The notes below the pieces were generated by a model. That model ran no database searches, was not told the DNA's origin, and worked only from the letters and a program-made list of their open reading frames with translations. Source: Marmoricola endophyticus (lineage in GTDB: Bacteria > Actinomycetota > Actinomycetes > Propionibacteriales > Nocardioidaceae). From it: 64,000 bases of DNA. Location of the stretch: contig NZ_BMKQ01000001.1 of the NCBI RefSeq assembly GCF_014644415.1, positions 1,788,861 to 1,852,860 on the forward strand, read 5' to 3'. The position numbers and the translations under genes were made by a program. Positions 24,428 through 34,905 of this stretch are shown piece by piece (within the stretch, counting starts at the first letter, position 1; each line of letters opens with the position of its first letter).

Positions 24428-24904
24428 TCACATCTTCGTGGAGCCCTGCTTGATCGCCTCGCGGATCCGGCTGTAGGTGCCGCAGCGGCACACGTTGCGG
24501 ATCGAGTCCAGGTCGGCGTTGGTGATCGCGCGTCCCTCCGCCTTGACCTTCTTCACCAGTGCGACGGCCGCCATGATCTGGCCGGGCTGGCAGTAGCCGC
24601 ACTGGGCGACGTCGCGGTCCAGCCAGGCCTGCTGCATCGGGTGCAGCTCCTTGCCCACGGTGTCGGGCAGGCCCTCGATGGTGGTGACCTCGTCGGTCTC
24701 CTTGAGGTCCTTGACCTGCACCGAGCAGGGGTTGAACGCCTTGCCGTTGATGTGCGACGTGCAGGCCTTGCAGACGTTGATCCCGCAGCCGTACTTGGGG
24801 CCGGTCACGCCGAGGATGTCGCGGAGCACCCAGAGGACGCGCACGTCGTCCTCGACGTCGACGGTGACGGTCTCGCCGTTGAGCTTGAAGGTGTGCTTGG
24901 GCAT
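24428..24904 (-). CDS. Molybdenum hydroxylase [2Fe-2S] subunit (IorA-like)
   Basis: This 158-residue electron-transfer subunit has the plant-type ferredoxin cluster ligands in KYGCGINVCKACTS and FNPC, and the second cluster ligands in VAQCGYCQPGQIM and NVCRCGTYSR. This layout is shared by isoquinoline 1-oxidoreductase alpha, quinoline oxidoreductase and aldehyde dehydrogenase small subunits. It transfers electrons from the large subunit encoded ten bases upstream on the same strand. ATG 24904 has GAGGAG just before it. The electron acceptor is unknown. Confidence 0.9.
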   Translation of the reverse strand: MPKHTFKLNGETVTVDVEDDVRVLWVLRDILGVTGPKYGCGINVCKACTSHINGKAFNPCSVQVKDLKETDEVTTIEGLPDTVGKELHPMQQAWLDRDVAQCGYCQPGQIMAAVALVKKVKAEGRAITNADLDSIRNVCRCGTYSRIREAIKQGSTKM

Positions 24905-24914
24905 GGGTGGCTCC

Positions 24915-27317
24915 TCAGTAGGTGTACTGCAGACCGTCGGTCGGCGACTCGGGGATGGGTGGCGAGAACGGCTTGACCTCGAACGCGTCCGGGGTCTGGT
25001 CGTGCAGGATCGGGAACCGGGTCGGCATCGTCCCGGTCGCCTTCCAGTACGCGGCGGCGGTCGCGGCCATCGAGGAGGCCACGCCGGCCTCGCCGGCACC
25101 GCCGGGCTGCTCGGAGTCGCTCTTCATCACCACGCACTGGAAGTCCAGCGGGGCGTTCCACTGGCGGGTGTAGAAGAAGTTGTCCCAGCTGCCCTCGAGG
25201 AAGCTCCCGTTTCGCAGGTGGCTGCTGCTGGTGAGCGCCTGGGCGATGCCGTCGGAGACGCCGCCCATCATCTGGGCCTCGAGACCGCGCGGGTTGATCA
25301 CCAGGCCGGCGTCGACCACGATCGTCGCGCGCATCACCCGAGGACCGGTGACCGCGTCACGGATCTTCCGGTTGACGGTCTCGGGTCGGCAGTCGAGCTC
25401 CACGATCGTGGCCGTGGCCCCCTTGTACTCCTTGTGGATCGCCACCCCCTGGGCCGTGCCCTTGGGCATCGTCTTGCCCCAGTTGGCCACCTCGGCGACC
25501 TTGCGGAGCACGGCCTTGGTCCGCTCCTCCTTGAGGAACCGCAGCCGGAACTCGACCGGGTCCATCTTCAGCGCCTCGGCGAGCTTGCCCATCATCAGCT
25601 CCGAGGCCGTGCGCACGTCCGGGGAGTAGATGTTGCGCACGCTGCTGGTCGGGAACTGCTCCTGGTTCTTGGTCTCGGTGAGCAGCTGGGTGACGACGCC
25701 CATGTTGTAGCCGAGCTCCTGGGTGAGCAGGAAGATCGACTCCGAGAAGCCGAGGTTGCCCAGCCCGGTCGGGAGGTCGGCCGCGAGGTTCGTCAGGCGC
25801 TCGCCGAGGCCGTGCCTGAAGTCGGTGGAGACGCCGGTGTGGCGCTGCTCGAAGGTCAGGATCGAGTTGCCCAGCACCGTGGCCCGGATGCGGGAGGTGG
25901 ACATCGGGTGCGACCGGCCCTGACGCGGCTCGTCGCAGCGGTGCCACATCAGCTTCACCGGCTTGCCGAACGCCTTGGCGGCCCGCGCGGCCTCGATCGC
26001 GCCGTCGCTGAACAGCTTGTGCCCGAACGAGCCGCCCCCCGTGATCACGTTGACGGTCACGTTCGTCTGCGGGATGCCCAGCGCGTCGGCGATGTTGGCC
26101 TGGGCGACGAGCGGCGACTTCAGCCCCGCCCACACCGTGATCTTGCCGTCCTTGTAGTCCGCGACCGCACAGTTGGGCTCGAGCGCCGCACCGCTGCGGA
26201 ACATGAACTCGAAGGACGCCTCGACGGTCTTGGCCAGGATCGGCACCTTCGGCACCGCCAGCGGCAGCTGGGCGGCGCGCAGCTGCTTCAGGACGGCCTC
26301 GTCGTCCATCCCCTCGACCGTGCCCCTGTTCCAGACCACCTGGAGGGCGCGCACCGCGTCGATGCACTGGCCGAACGTCCGTGCGCGTACCGCGACGCCG
26401 GTCGGCAGCGTGGCCACGTGCGTGACACCGGGCATCGCCAGCACGGCGGCGCGGTTCTTGATGCTCTTGGGCTTCCCGTTGACCGTGGGCGGGCGGCAGA
26501 TCATCGTCGGCAGCGCGTCCTTGACGGCGAGGTCCATCGAGAACTGCTTCTTGCCGGTCACCGCGTCCAGCGCGTCGACCCGGTTGCGGGGCGTACCGAT
26601 CACCTTGTGCTCGCTGGGCTTCTTCAAGGTGACGTCGACCTTCTCGGTCGACGGGCTGGCCGCCTTGGCCGCCGCCTCGCCGTAGGTCACCGAGCCGCCG
26701 CCCGGCAGCGAGATGATGCCCTCCTTGGACTTCAGCAGCGCCACCTGGCCGCCGAGCAGGATCGCGGCCGCGTCGAGCAGACGCTTCTTGGCCAGCGCCG
26801 CGGCCACCCGGACCGGCGTGTAGGTCGAGACCGTGGTGTTGGAGCCGCCGGTCAGCTGGTTGAAGAGCAGCTCGGGCCGGGCGGGCGCGAGGCTGACCTG
26901 GACCTTGCTCAGCGGCAGGTCCAGCTCCTCGGCGATGATCATCGCCGTCGAGGTGGTGATCCCCTGCCCGACCTCCATCCGCGGCAGCGCGAAGTGGGCC
27001 ACCCCGTCCTTGTCGACCTCGATGGTGATCAGCTGCGAGGTGGGCAGCGCCGCCTGCGTCTGCAGGTCCTCGAGGTCGTACGCCTCCGCGATCTGCGGGG
27101 CCGACGGGATCGGGGTGCCGGACCCCGCGGCCGGGGTCGCCGCGTCGGCCGGCATCGCGCCGGTGGTGAGGTCGGCCGCGACGGCGAGGGTGCTGCCGGC
27201 GACGACGTAGCCGACGAAGTGTCGGCGTCCGAGCCCCCCGGGCGCCGCGTCGACCGCCTCCTGCTCGTCCTCGAACTCGACTCCGTCGGTGGGCGTGCGG
27301 TGCTGGTCTGTCGTCAC
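24915..27317 (-). CDS. Molybdenum hydroxylase large subunit, Tat-exported (IorB-like)
   Basis: This protein of about 800 residues resembles the isoquinoline 1-oxidoreductase beta subunit or membrane-bound aldehyde dehydrogenase. An N-terminal GRRHFVGYVVAGSTLAVAA is a twin-arginine-like signal, so the folded holoenzyme with its small subunit is probably exported. ALPRMEVGQGI, GGGSFGHK and GGAGEAGVASS (the catalytic Glu of the molybdenum hydroxylases) are present. GTG 27317 is chosen because GAGGA is seven bases away; GTG 27380 is an alternative. There is no XdhC-type maturation gene or cytochrome subunit next to it. The substrate is likely an aldehyde or N-heterocycle. Confidence 0.85.
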   Translation of the reverse strand: MTTDQHRTPTDGVEFEDEQEAVDAAPGGLGRRHFVGYVVAGSTLAVAADLTTGAMPADAATPAAGSGTPIPSAPQIAEAYDLEDLQTQAALPTSQLITIEVDKDGVAHFALPRMEVGQGITTSTAMIIAEELDLPLSKVQVSLAPARPELLFNQLTGGSNTTVSTYTPVRVAAALAKKRLLDAAAILLGGQVALLKSKEGIISLPGGGSVTYGEAAAKAASPSTEKVDVTLKKPSEHKVIGTPRNRVDALDAVTGKKQFSMDLAVKDALPTMICRPPTVNGKPKSIKNRAAVLAMPGVTHVATLPTGVAVRARTFGQCIDAVRALQVVWNRGTVEGMDDEAVLKQLRAAQLPLAVPKVPILAKTVEASFEFMFRSGAALEPNCAVADYKDGKITVWAGLKSPLVAQANIADALGIPQTNVTVNVITGGGSFGHKLFSDGAIEAARAAKAFGKPVKLMWHRCDEPRQGRSHPMSTSRIRATVLGNSILTFEQRHTGVSTDFRHGLGERLTNLAADLPTGLGNLGFSESIFLLTQELGYNMGVVTQLLTETKNQEQFPTSSVRNIYSPDVRTASELMMGKLAEALKMDPVEFRLRFLKEERTKAVLRKVAEVANWGKTMPKGTAQGVAIHKEYKGATATIVELDCRPETVNRKIRDAVTGPRVMRATIVVDAGLVINPRGLEAQMMGGVSDGIAQALTSSSHLRNGSFLEGSWDNFFYTRQWNAPLDFQCVVMKSDSEQPGGAGEAGVASSMAATAAAYWKATGTMPTRFPILHDQTPDAFEVKPFSPPIPESPTDGLQYTY

Positions 27318-27438
27318 GACGCTGTCCTCGTCTCGCGTGGCACCCGGGGTCACCCGGGCGTTCCCTCCCCGCTGACTCACCTCGGGGCCGAACCCGCGAG
27401 GTGTGACCCGTCCACAGTGACGACCGACACAGGCGTTG

Positions 27439-27457
27439 CCAAGGCAGCCTCACCTAA
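27439..27457 (-). promoter_or_regulatory. Weak candidate iron box upstream of the molybdenum hydroxylase genes
   Basis: On the minus strand the 19-mer beginning TTAGGTGAGGCT matches about 13 of 19 positions of the DtxR/IdeR consensus TTAGGTTAGGCTAACCTAA, with a good first half and a poor second half. It lies about 120 bases upstream of the chosen start. The rest of the 272-base gap to 27590 shows a GCAGGT/ACCTGC palindrome near 27480 and nothing else I can name. Confidence 0.2.
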
Positions 27458-27589
27458 GAACGCCCCCTCCGTCCGTGCAGGTGCACAAACCTGCAGGGAA
27501 GGGCCGAAAACGCACGTGCGGGGGTGACTCGCTGGCCGACGACGCAGGTGCGCCTCGGAGTGCGGCAAACGTTTCGCAGACGCGGAGCC

Positions 27590-28930
27590 TCAGGTGGTCA
27601 GCTGACGCAGCAGGAGGGTCTCGGCCAGGATCACCCGCTCGAACTCGGCGAGGTGGAGACCCTCGTTGGCCCCGTGCGCCCGGGTGTCGGGGTCCTCCAC
27701 GCCGGTCACCAGGACGCTCGCCTCGGGGAAGGCCTCGAGGAACTCGGCGATGAACGGGATCGACCCGCCGACCCCCATGTCGATCGGCTCCGTGCCGTCC
27801 CAGGCCTCGCGGAACGCCGCGCGCGCCGCGTCGTACGCCGGGCCGGACGCCTCGATCCGGGTCGCCTCACCGGTGTCGACGACCTCGATCCCGAGCGTGG
27901 CACCCCACGGCGTGTGCTCCTCCAGGTGACGCCGCAGGCAGGCGACGGCGTTCTCCGTGGTGTCACCCGGCGCGATCCGCATCGAGATCCGCGCACGTGC
28001 CGCGGGTACGAGCGTGTTGCTGGCGCCGGCGACCTTGGGGGCGTCCAGCCCGGTGATGCTGAGCGAGGGCTTGGTCCACAGCCGCTCGACCGCGGAGCCG
28101 GTGCCCATCCACTCCAGGCCGGGAGCGGCACCGGACTCCGCGCGCAGCCGCTCCTCGGGGTACTCGACGTCGGCCGCGGGACCGGCGTGCAGGCCCGCGA
28201 CGGCGACGTCGCCCGCGTCGTCGTGCAGGCTGGCGATCAGCCGGCTCAGCGCGATCAGCGCGTCCGGCGCGAGGCCGCCCCACATGCCGGAGTGGACGGC
28301 GTGGTTCAGCGTGCGGACCTCGACGTCGACGCGGACCAGGCCGCGCAGGCTGGTCGTCAGCGCCGGGACGCCGATGTCCCAGTTGCCGGAGTCGGCGATG
28401 ACGATGACGTCGGCGGCGAGCTCCTCGCGGTGCTGGGCCAGCAGGTCGACGAGGGTCGCCGACCCGACCTCCTCCTCGCCCTCGACGAAGACCACGAGGT
28501 TCACCGGCAGGTCGTCGCCCCAGACGCGGGCGGCCGCCAGGTGGGCGGCGATGCCGGCCTTGTCGTCGGCGGCACCGCGACCGTAGAGCCTCGTCCCCCG
28601 CTCGGTGGGCTCGAACGGCGGGCTGTCCCAGTCGGCGTGGTCGTTCTCGGGCTGGACGTCGTGGTGGGCATAGAGCAGGACGGTGGGCGCCCCCTCGGGC
28701 CCGCTCTTGTGGGCGATCACGGCGGGCGCGGTGCCCTCGGCGGCCCGGGTCACCTCGGTCGCGAAGCCCTCGGCCTCGAACAGCGCACGCACCGCCTCCG
28801 CGCTGCGCTCGACCTCACCGAGGCGCTCGGGGTCGGCGCTGACCGACTCGATCCGTACCAGGTCCTCGAGGTCCCGGCGGATGCCGGGGAGGACGTCGTG
28901 GACACGGGCGCGGAGGTCGTCGGTGCTCAT
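27590..28930 (-). CDS. M20 family dipeptidase
   Basis: This 446-residue cytoplasmic di-zinc peptidase has VLLYAHHDVQPEND with the first zinc His and Asp, RGAADDKAGIAAH with the bridging Asp, and VVFVEGEEEVGSA with the catalytic Glu pair. A dimerisation insert separates the two halves of the catalytic domain as usual for M20. It hydrolyses dipeptides or N-acyl amino acids. ATG 28930 gives a normal family length. The sterol-carrier-like gene precedes it by ten bases on the same strand, making a two-gene operon. The exact substrate is undetermined. Confidence 0.92.
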   Translation of the reverse strand: MSTDDLRARVHDVLPGIRRDLEDLVRIESVSADPERLGEVERSAEAVRALFEAEGFATEVTRAAEGTAPAVIAHKSGPEGAPTVLLYAHHDVQPENDHADWDSPPFEPTERGTRLYGRGAADDKAGIAAHLAAARVWGDDLPVNLVVFVEGEEEVGSATLVDLLAQHREELAADVIVIADSGNWDIGVPALTTSLRGLVRVDVEVRTLNHAVHSGMWGGLAPDALIALSRLIASLHDDAGDVAVAGLHAGPAADVEYPEERLRAESGAAPGLEWMGTGSAVERLWTKPSLSITGLDAPKVAGASNTLVPAARARISMRIAPGDTTENAVACLRRHLEEHTPWGATLGIEVVDTGEATRIEASGPAYDAARAAFREAWDGTEPIDMGVGGSIPFIAEFLEAFPEASVLVTGVEDPDTRAHGANEGLHLAEFERVILAETLLLRQLTT

Positions 28931-28940
28931 GGTGTCGACG

Positions 28941-29315
28941 TTAGTCCCCGTCGAGGGGGAGGAACCCGGTCAGGTCGGTGCGCTCGCCGGAGGCCCGGAC
29001 GTCGCCGGCAGCGAGCGCGTCGGCCCAGGTCGTACGCCCGGTGGCGAGGTCGACCCAGGTGCTCGCGCCCATCTCGACGACGGCCGGCGGGGTGCCGCGG
29101 GTGTGCCGCACCCCGGGCACCACCTGGACCGCGGCGTACGGGGGCACCCGCACCTCCACGGACGCACCGGGCGCGCGCCGCTGCAGCAGGGCGAGGAAGT
29201 GCTTGACCAGGGTCCGCAGCACCTCCTTGTCGTCCGACCCGGCGGCGTAGGCGTCCAGCGCGGCCGCGAGCTCGGCGGCGGGGGCGGGGGAGAGGCGACG
29301 GGGCACGCACCCCAT
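28941..29315 (-). CDS. Sterol-carrier (SCP2)-like family protein
   Basis: This 124-residue protein resembles the actinobacterial sterol-carrier-family proteins: an N-terminal helix (PAAELAAALDAYAAGS), then RRAPGASVEVRVPPYAAVQ and a C-terminal WVDLATGRTTWADALAAGDV. The latter is the usual SCP2-type pattern in which a substrate tunnel helix ends with a G-D-V-x-A-S-G-x-R turn. Lipid binding is inferred from fold only. It is directly upstream of the M20 peptidase. It faces the Nei gene divergently across 50 bases. Confidence 0.7.
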   Translation of the reverse strand: MGCVPRRLSPAPAAELAAALDAYAAGSDDKEVLRTLVKHFLALLQRRAPGASVEVRVPPYAAVQVVPGVRHTRGTPPAVVEMGASTWVDLATGRTTWADALAAGDVRASGERTDLTGFLPLDGD

Positions 29316-29365
29316 CCTCCCCTGCGGGTAGGGCGTGAGACACGCCTAGTTGCCAGACTGGGCGC

Positions 29366-30196
29366 GTGCCCGAGGGAGACAGCGTCTACGTGCTCGCCCG
29401 GAGGCTCGACGTCCTGGTCGGGCAGGAGGTGGTGCGCAGCGACCTGCGCGTCCCGGCCCTGGCCACCCGCGACCTGGCCGGGCGCACGGTGCTCGAGCAG
29501 GCGACGCACGGCAAGCACCTGCTGACCCGGTTCGGCGGCCCCGACGGCGGCGTGACGCTGCACAGCCACCTGCGGATGGACGGGTCGTGGACCGTCACCC
29601 GCCCGGGTCGCCGGCTCCCCGCACACCTGATGCCGGACGTCCGCGTCGTGCTGGAGGTGGGGTCCGGCGCCACGGCGTGGGGGCTGCACCTGCACGACCT
29701 CGCGCTGGTGGCCACGACCGCCGAGACGGACCTCGTGGGACACCTCGGCCCGGACCCGCTCCGGCCGGACTGGGACCCGGACGAGGCCGTACGACGGCTC
29801 GCGGCGGACCCGTCGGCCCCCCTCGTCTCCGCGCTGCTCGACCAGACGCACCTCGCCGGCCTCGGCAACCTGTGGGTCAACGAGCTGGCGTTCCTGACCG
29901 GCCACAGCCCGTGGACCCCGGTCGGAGAGGTGGACCTGGACCGGCTCGTACGCCTCGCGGCGCGCGCCCTGAGGCACTCGGCGACGGCGCCGGGCGCGTA
30001 CCAGGTCACCACCGGCAGCTCGCGGCACCGCGAGAACCACTGGGTCTCGGGACGCAACCGCCGTCCCTGCCTGCGCTGCGGCACGACGGTGCGGATGGTT
30101 CCCGAGCTGCCCGACGACCCCGCGAACCGGCGGACCTGGTGGTGCCCGTCGTGCCAGCCGGGCCCCGGGCCCGAGGCGCGCCGCGGTAGTCCCTGA
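29366..30196 (+). CDS. Endonuclease VIII-like DNA glycosylase/AP lyase (Nei2 type)
   Basis: This 276-residue base-excision repair enzyme starts MPEGDSVYVLARRLD: after removal of Met, Pro2 is the Schiff-base nucleophile and Glu3 the acid catalyst of the Fpg/Nei family. An H2TH region has DQTHLAGLGNLWVNE. A four-cysteine zinc finger closes the protein (CLRCGTTV ... WWCPSC). It removes oxidised pyrimidines and nicks the abasic site. GTG 29366 must be the start because the catalytic Pro is residue 2. Its stop lies inside the left arm of a long palindrome. A second family member is at 44562. Confidence 0.93.
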   Translation: MPEGDSVYVLARRLDVLVGQEVVRSDLRVPALATRDLAGRTVLEQATHGKHLLTRFGGPDGGVTLHSHLRMDGSWTVTRPGRRLPAHLMPDVRVVLEVGSGATAWGLHLHDLALVATTAETDLVGHLGPDPLRPDWDPDEAVRRLAADPSAPLVSALLDQTHLAGLGNLWVNELAFLTGHSPWTPVGEVDLDRLVRLAARALRHSATAPGAYQVTTGSSRHRENHWVSGRNRRPCLRCGTTVRMVPELPDDPANRRTWWCPSCQPGPGPEARRGSP

Positions 30197-30249
30197 CGTT
30201 TCCGCGGACGAACCGGGCACCAGAACGCCGAAACGTCCTGGACTACCGC
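30183..30249. repeat. Long imperfect inverted repeat between nei2 and a truncated reductase gene
   Basis: Arms 30183-30202 (GCGGTAGTCCCTGACGTTTC) and 30230-30249 (GAAACGTCCTGGACTACCGC) pair at 18 of 20 positions around a 27-base loop. The left arm contains the nei2 stop, and the right arm ends exactly one base before the stop codon of the truncated reductase. It could act as a bidirectional terminator or be a small palindromic mobile repeat. Confidence 0.7.
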
Positions 30250-30573
30250 TCAGGCGCCGCCGTCGGCCGCGACCTCGTCGGGCGCACCCGAGAGGACCGT
30301 GGTGTGCTCCCAGGTCGGCTGCGTCAAGGAGGACGAGAGAACGTACTTCGGCAGGGGGTTGATGAAGGCGCCGAGCTCGTCGGCGGTGTTGCCCGGCCAG
30401 TACGTCGACCACTCGTCGTACAGCCGACGGCCCATGAGGTACGCCGTCACCTGCTCCTGGTGGGCGCTCATCGCCGCGGCCATCGCCTCGTCGAAGTAGG
30501 GGAAGTGGAACGTGTGCGGCGACTCGACGACGCCGTCGAGGGTGGAGAAGAAGGTCGAGACGAGACGGCCCAT
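30250..30573 (-). pseudogene. Truncated dihydrofolate-reductase/RibD-C family protein
   Basis: The 107-residue product begins like a normal DHFR-family protein: MGRLVSTFFSTLDGVVESP, then YLMGRRLYDEWSTYWPG and PLPKYVLSSSLTQPTW. The family is normally about 180-200 residues. Here the reading frame stops after SGAPDEVAADGGA, and the part with the G-G-x-x-L nucleotide-binding turn is missing. The stop coincides with the end of the palindrome at 30183-30249, suggesting the 3' half was lost there. It may still be translated. It lies 62 bases downstream of purL. A full-length relative is at 49000. Confidence 0.7.
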
Positions 30574-30635
30574 GACTCCGCTCCCGGGTGCGGTGGTGAT
30601 CGGTCGCACGGTCCGACCCGGTCCCCGTCCGGGAC

Positions 30636-32948
<2,313 letters not shown>

Positions 32949-33096
32949 CGAAGGGCCTTTCGACAGCGCGGGTGGACGACGCCCCAACCTACCGAGCCGG
33001 CTGTCCCACCTCGCCGTCGCCCGTACCGGGTCACGACGACGACCGCCACCGGCGCACGTCGCCGCGGTCGTCCACGACACGCCGACGACGGTCGTT

Positions 33097-33120
33097 GACA
33101 ATTACAGCGTTGTAGTTGTC
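33097..33120. promoter_or_regulatory. Palindromic operator in the purL/DUF1906 intergenic region
   Basis: GACAATTACAGC at 33097-33108 mirrors GTTGTAGTTGTC at 33109-33120 with only two mismatched pairs and a C|G centre, the layout of many LacI/GalR-type operators. The TTGACA at its left edge could be a -35 element for the DUF1906 gene. A second perfect repeat, AGCAAC-TCCT-GTTGCT, follows at 33121-33136. The region is AT-rich compared with its surroundings. The regulator is unknown. Confidence 0.5.
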
Positions 33121-33209
33121 AGCAACTCCTGTTGCTCATGTGACTTGTGTGATTTCCTCATCGGGTCCGGCGCCCCGTGCGCCCCGTTTCGTCCCCCCGG
33201 AGCCTCGTG

Positions 33210-34562
33210 ATGACCTCTCGGACCCCGTCCCTGCGCCCCCGCCGGGCGCGCCGTCTTCTCGCGGCGACGGCGGCTCTCGCCGCGGCCACCACCGGCGTCG
33301 GGATCGCCTCGTCCCCGGCACAGGCGTCCGGCGGAGCGCCCGGCGACTTCTACGGTCGCGCCTTCGACCAGTGCACCGCGCCGAGCCAGTCGGCGATGAC
33401 GGCATGGATGAACAGCTCGCCGTACCGCGGGGTCGGCATCTACCTCTCCGGCGACTCCCGCGGCTGCACCTCGCAGCCCAACCTCACCTCGACGTGGATC
33501 CGCACCCAGATCGCGGCCGGCTGGCACCTGCTGCCGATCACCCTCGGCCCGCAGGCGTCGTGCACCACCCGGGAGCGCTACCTCAAGCAGGTCCGGATCA
33601 ACCCCAGCACGACCTCGACCTATGCCGCCGCCCGCGCACAGGGGACCGCCGAGGCCAAGAAGACCGTCAGCCGCGCGACGGCGCTGGGGATCCCCAAGGG
33701 CAGCACGATGTTCTACGACCTCGAGGCCTTCGACACCGGCCGGTCGACCGCCTGCACCGAGTCGGCGAAGTACTTCGTCTCGGCCTGGAGCACCCAGCTG
33801 CGCGCCACGGGCTGGAAGTCCGGCTTCTACTCCTCCGGCGCGTCCGGCATCCGGATGCTCGACGACGCACGCGTGCGGACGCCCGGCAAGTTCGCCATGC
33901 CCGACCAGCTGTGGATCGCGGACTGGAACGGGCAGGCGACGACCAGCTCGGCGTACGTCCGCAGCGACGGATGGACCCCGCACAAGCGCATCCACCAGTT
34001 CCAGGGCGGGCACAACGAGACGTACGCCGGCGTCACCATCAACATCGACTCCAACCACGCCGACCTCGGCCGCGGGGCGTACCTCACCGCCGAGCCGGCC
34101 CACCCCGGCGGGATCGGCTGGGCCGCCAACACCTACATCGCCCTCAACGAGAAGGCCACCAACACCGGCCAGATCCGGCTGCTGCAGAGCATGCTGAGCA
34201 GCGCCGGCTACTACAAGGGCGCCGTCGACGGCGTCTGGACCCGTCCGCTGTCCGCGGCCGTGGGCACGTTCCGCAAGGAGCACGGCCTCGCCGGCACGTG
34301 GGACTGGACCAGCACCCAGTGGATGCAGCTGATGACGCGCGGAGCGACGCCGGTCGTGAAGTACGGCTCGGCCGGCGACGAGGTGCGTCGCGTGCAGCGC
34401 GCGCTGAACGCCTCGGGCGTGAGCCGCAAGATCCCGATCAGCGGCGTGTTCACGGTGTCCACACCCGCCGCCGTGCAGGACTACCAGCGCAAGGTGGGGA
34501 TCAGCCCCTCCGGCGTCGTGAACGCGACCACCTGGGCGGCCCTGACCCGCGGTCGGCGCTGA
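33210..34562 (+). CDS. Secreted DUF1906 (Rv2525c-like) protein with two peptidoglycan-binding repeats
   Basis: This 450-residue exported protein has a signal region RRARRLLAATAALAAATTG ending at about AQA (residue 41) with a twin-arginine-like start. Residues 45-290 form a DUF1906 glycoside-hydrolase-like TIM barrel (FDQCTAPS, GVGIYLSGDSRGC, GSTMFYDLEAFD, LWIADWNG, HQFQGGHNE). Residues ~300-370 and ~375-450 are PG_binding_1 modules (IRLLQSMLSSAGYYKGAVDG; EVRRVQRALNASG). It probably acts on or binds cell wall. ATG 33210 is used; GTG 33207 is adjacent. A palindromic operator lies about 90 bases upstream. Confidence 0.87.
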   Translation: MTSRTPSLRPRRARRLLAATAALAAATTGVGIASSPAQASGGAPGDFYGRAFDQCTAPSQSAMTAWMNSSPYRGVGIYLSGDSRGCTSQPNLTSTWIRTQIAAGWHLLPITLGPQASCTTRERYLKQVRINPSTTSTYAAARAQGTAEAKKTVSRATALGIPKGSTMFYDLEAFDTGRSTACTESAKYFVSAWSTQLRATGWKSGFYSSGASGIRMLDDARVRTPGKFAMPDQLWIADWNGQATTSSAYVRSDGWTPHKRIHQFQGGHNETYAGVTINIDSNHADLGRGAYLTAEPAHPGGIGWAANTYIALNEKATNTGQIRLLQSMLSSAGYYKGAVDGVWTRPLSAAVGTFRKEHGLAGTWDWTSTQWMQLMTRGATPVVKYGSAGDEVRRVQRALNASGVSRKIPISGVFTVSTPAAVQDYQRKVGISPSGVVNATTWAALTRGRR

Positions 34563-34569
34563 GCGGCGC

Positions 34570-34905
34570 TCAGCCACCGCCCTCGAGGAGCACGACGCCG
34601 AGGACGAGCACGAGCAGACCGAGGGCCTGACGCCGCGAGGGACGCTCGCCGAAGAGCACGAGGCCGCCGAGGGCCGCGAAGGCGATCGCCGCGCCGGTCC
34701 AGGCGGCGTACGCCACGGCGAGGGGCATGCCCTCGGCGACCGCCCGCCCCACCGGGAGGACGGAGCCGGACAGGCCGATGTTCGCCAGGACCACCAGCAC
34801 CACCCGTCGGCCGCGAGCGGCAGCAGGACCCGCGGCGAGCCGCAGTGCGACCAAGCCGCAGAACTGGGTGACCACGGCGACGCCGATCCAGACCCACGCA
34901 CTCAC
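34570..34905 (-). CDS. SMR-family small exporter subunit lacking the membrane glutamate
   Basis: This four-helix, 111-residue small multidrug resistance protein starts at a GTG overlapping the previous SMR stop (GTGA). Helix 1 reads WVWIGVAVVTQFCGLVALRL: the essential proton/substrate Glu of EmrE is replaced by Gln. Helix 4 (ALGLLVLVLGVVLLEGG) is normal. As the second half of an overlapping pair, it is probably the partner of the 34902 protein in a heterodimer. It converges with the DUF1906 gene, with seven bases between stops. Confidence 0.82.
   Translation of the reverse strand: MSAWVWIGVAVVTQFCGLVALRLAAGPAAARGRRVVLVVLANIGLSGSVLPVGRAVAEGMPLAVAYAAWTGAAIAFAALGGLVLFGERPSRRQALGLLVLVLGVVLLEGGG

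Noticed and set aside
24651-27527. A 958-codon open frame on the plus strand opposite the molybdenum hydroxylase genes
   Set aside because: The minus strand encodes recognisable full-length proteins there. The plus frame is Arg/Gly/His-rich low-complexity sequence of the kind GC-rich codon bias opens on the opposite strand.
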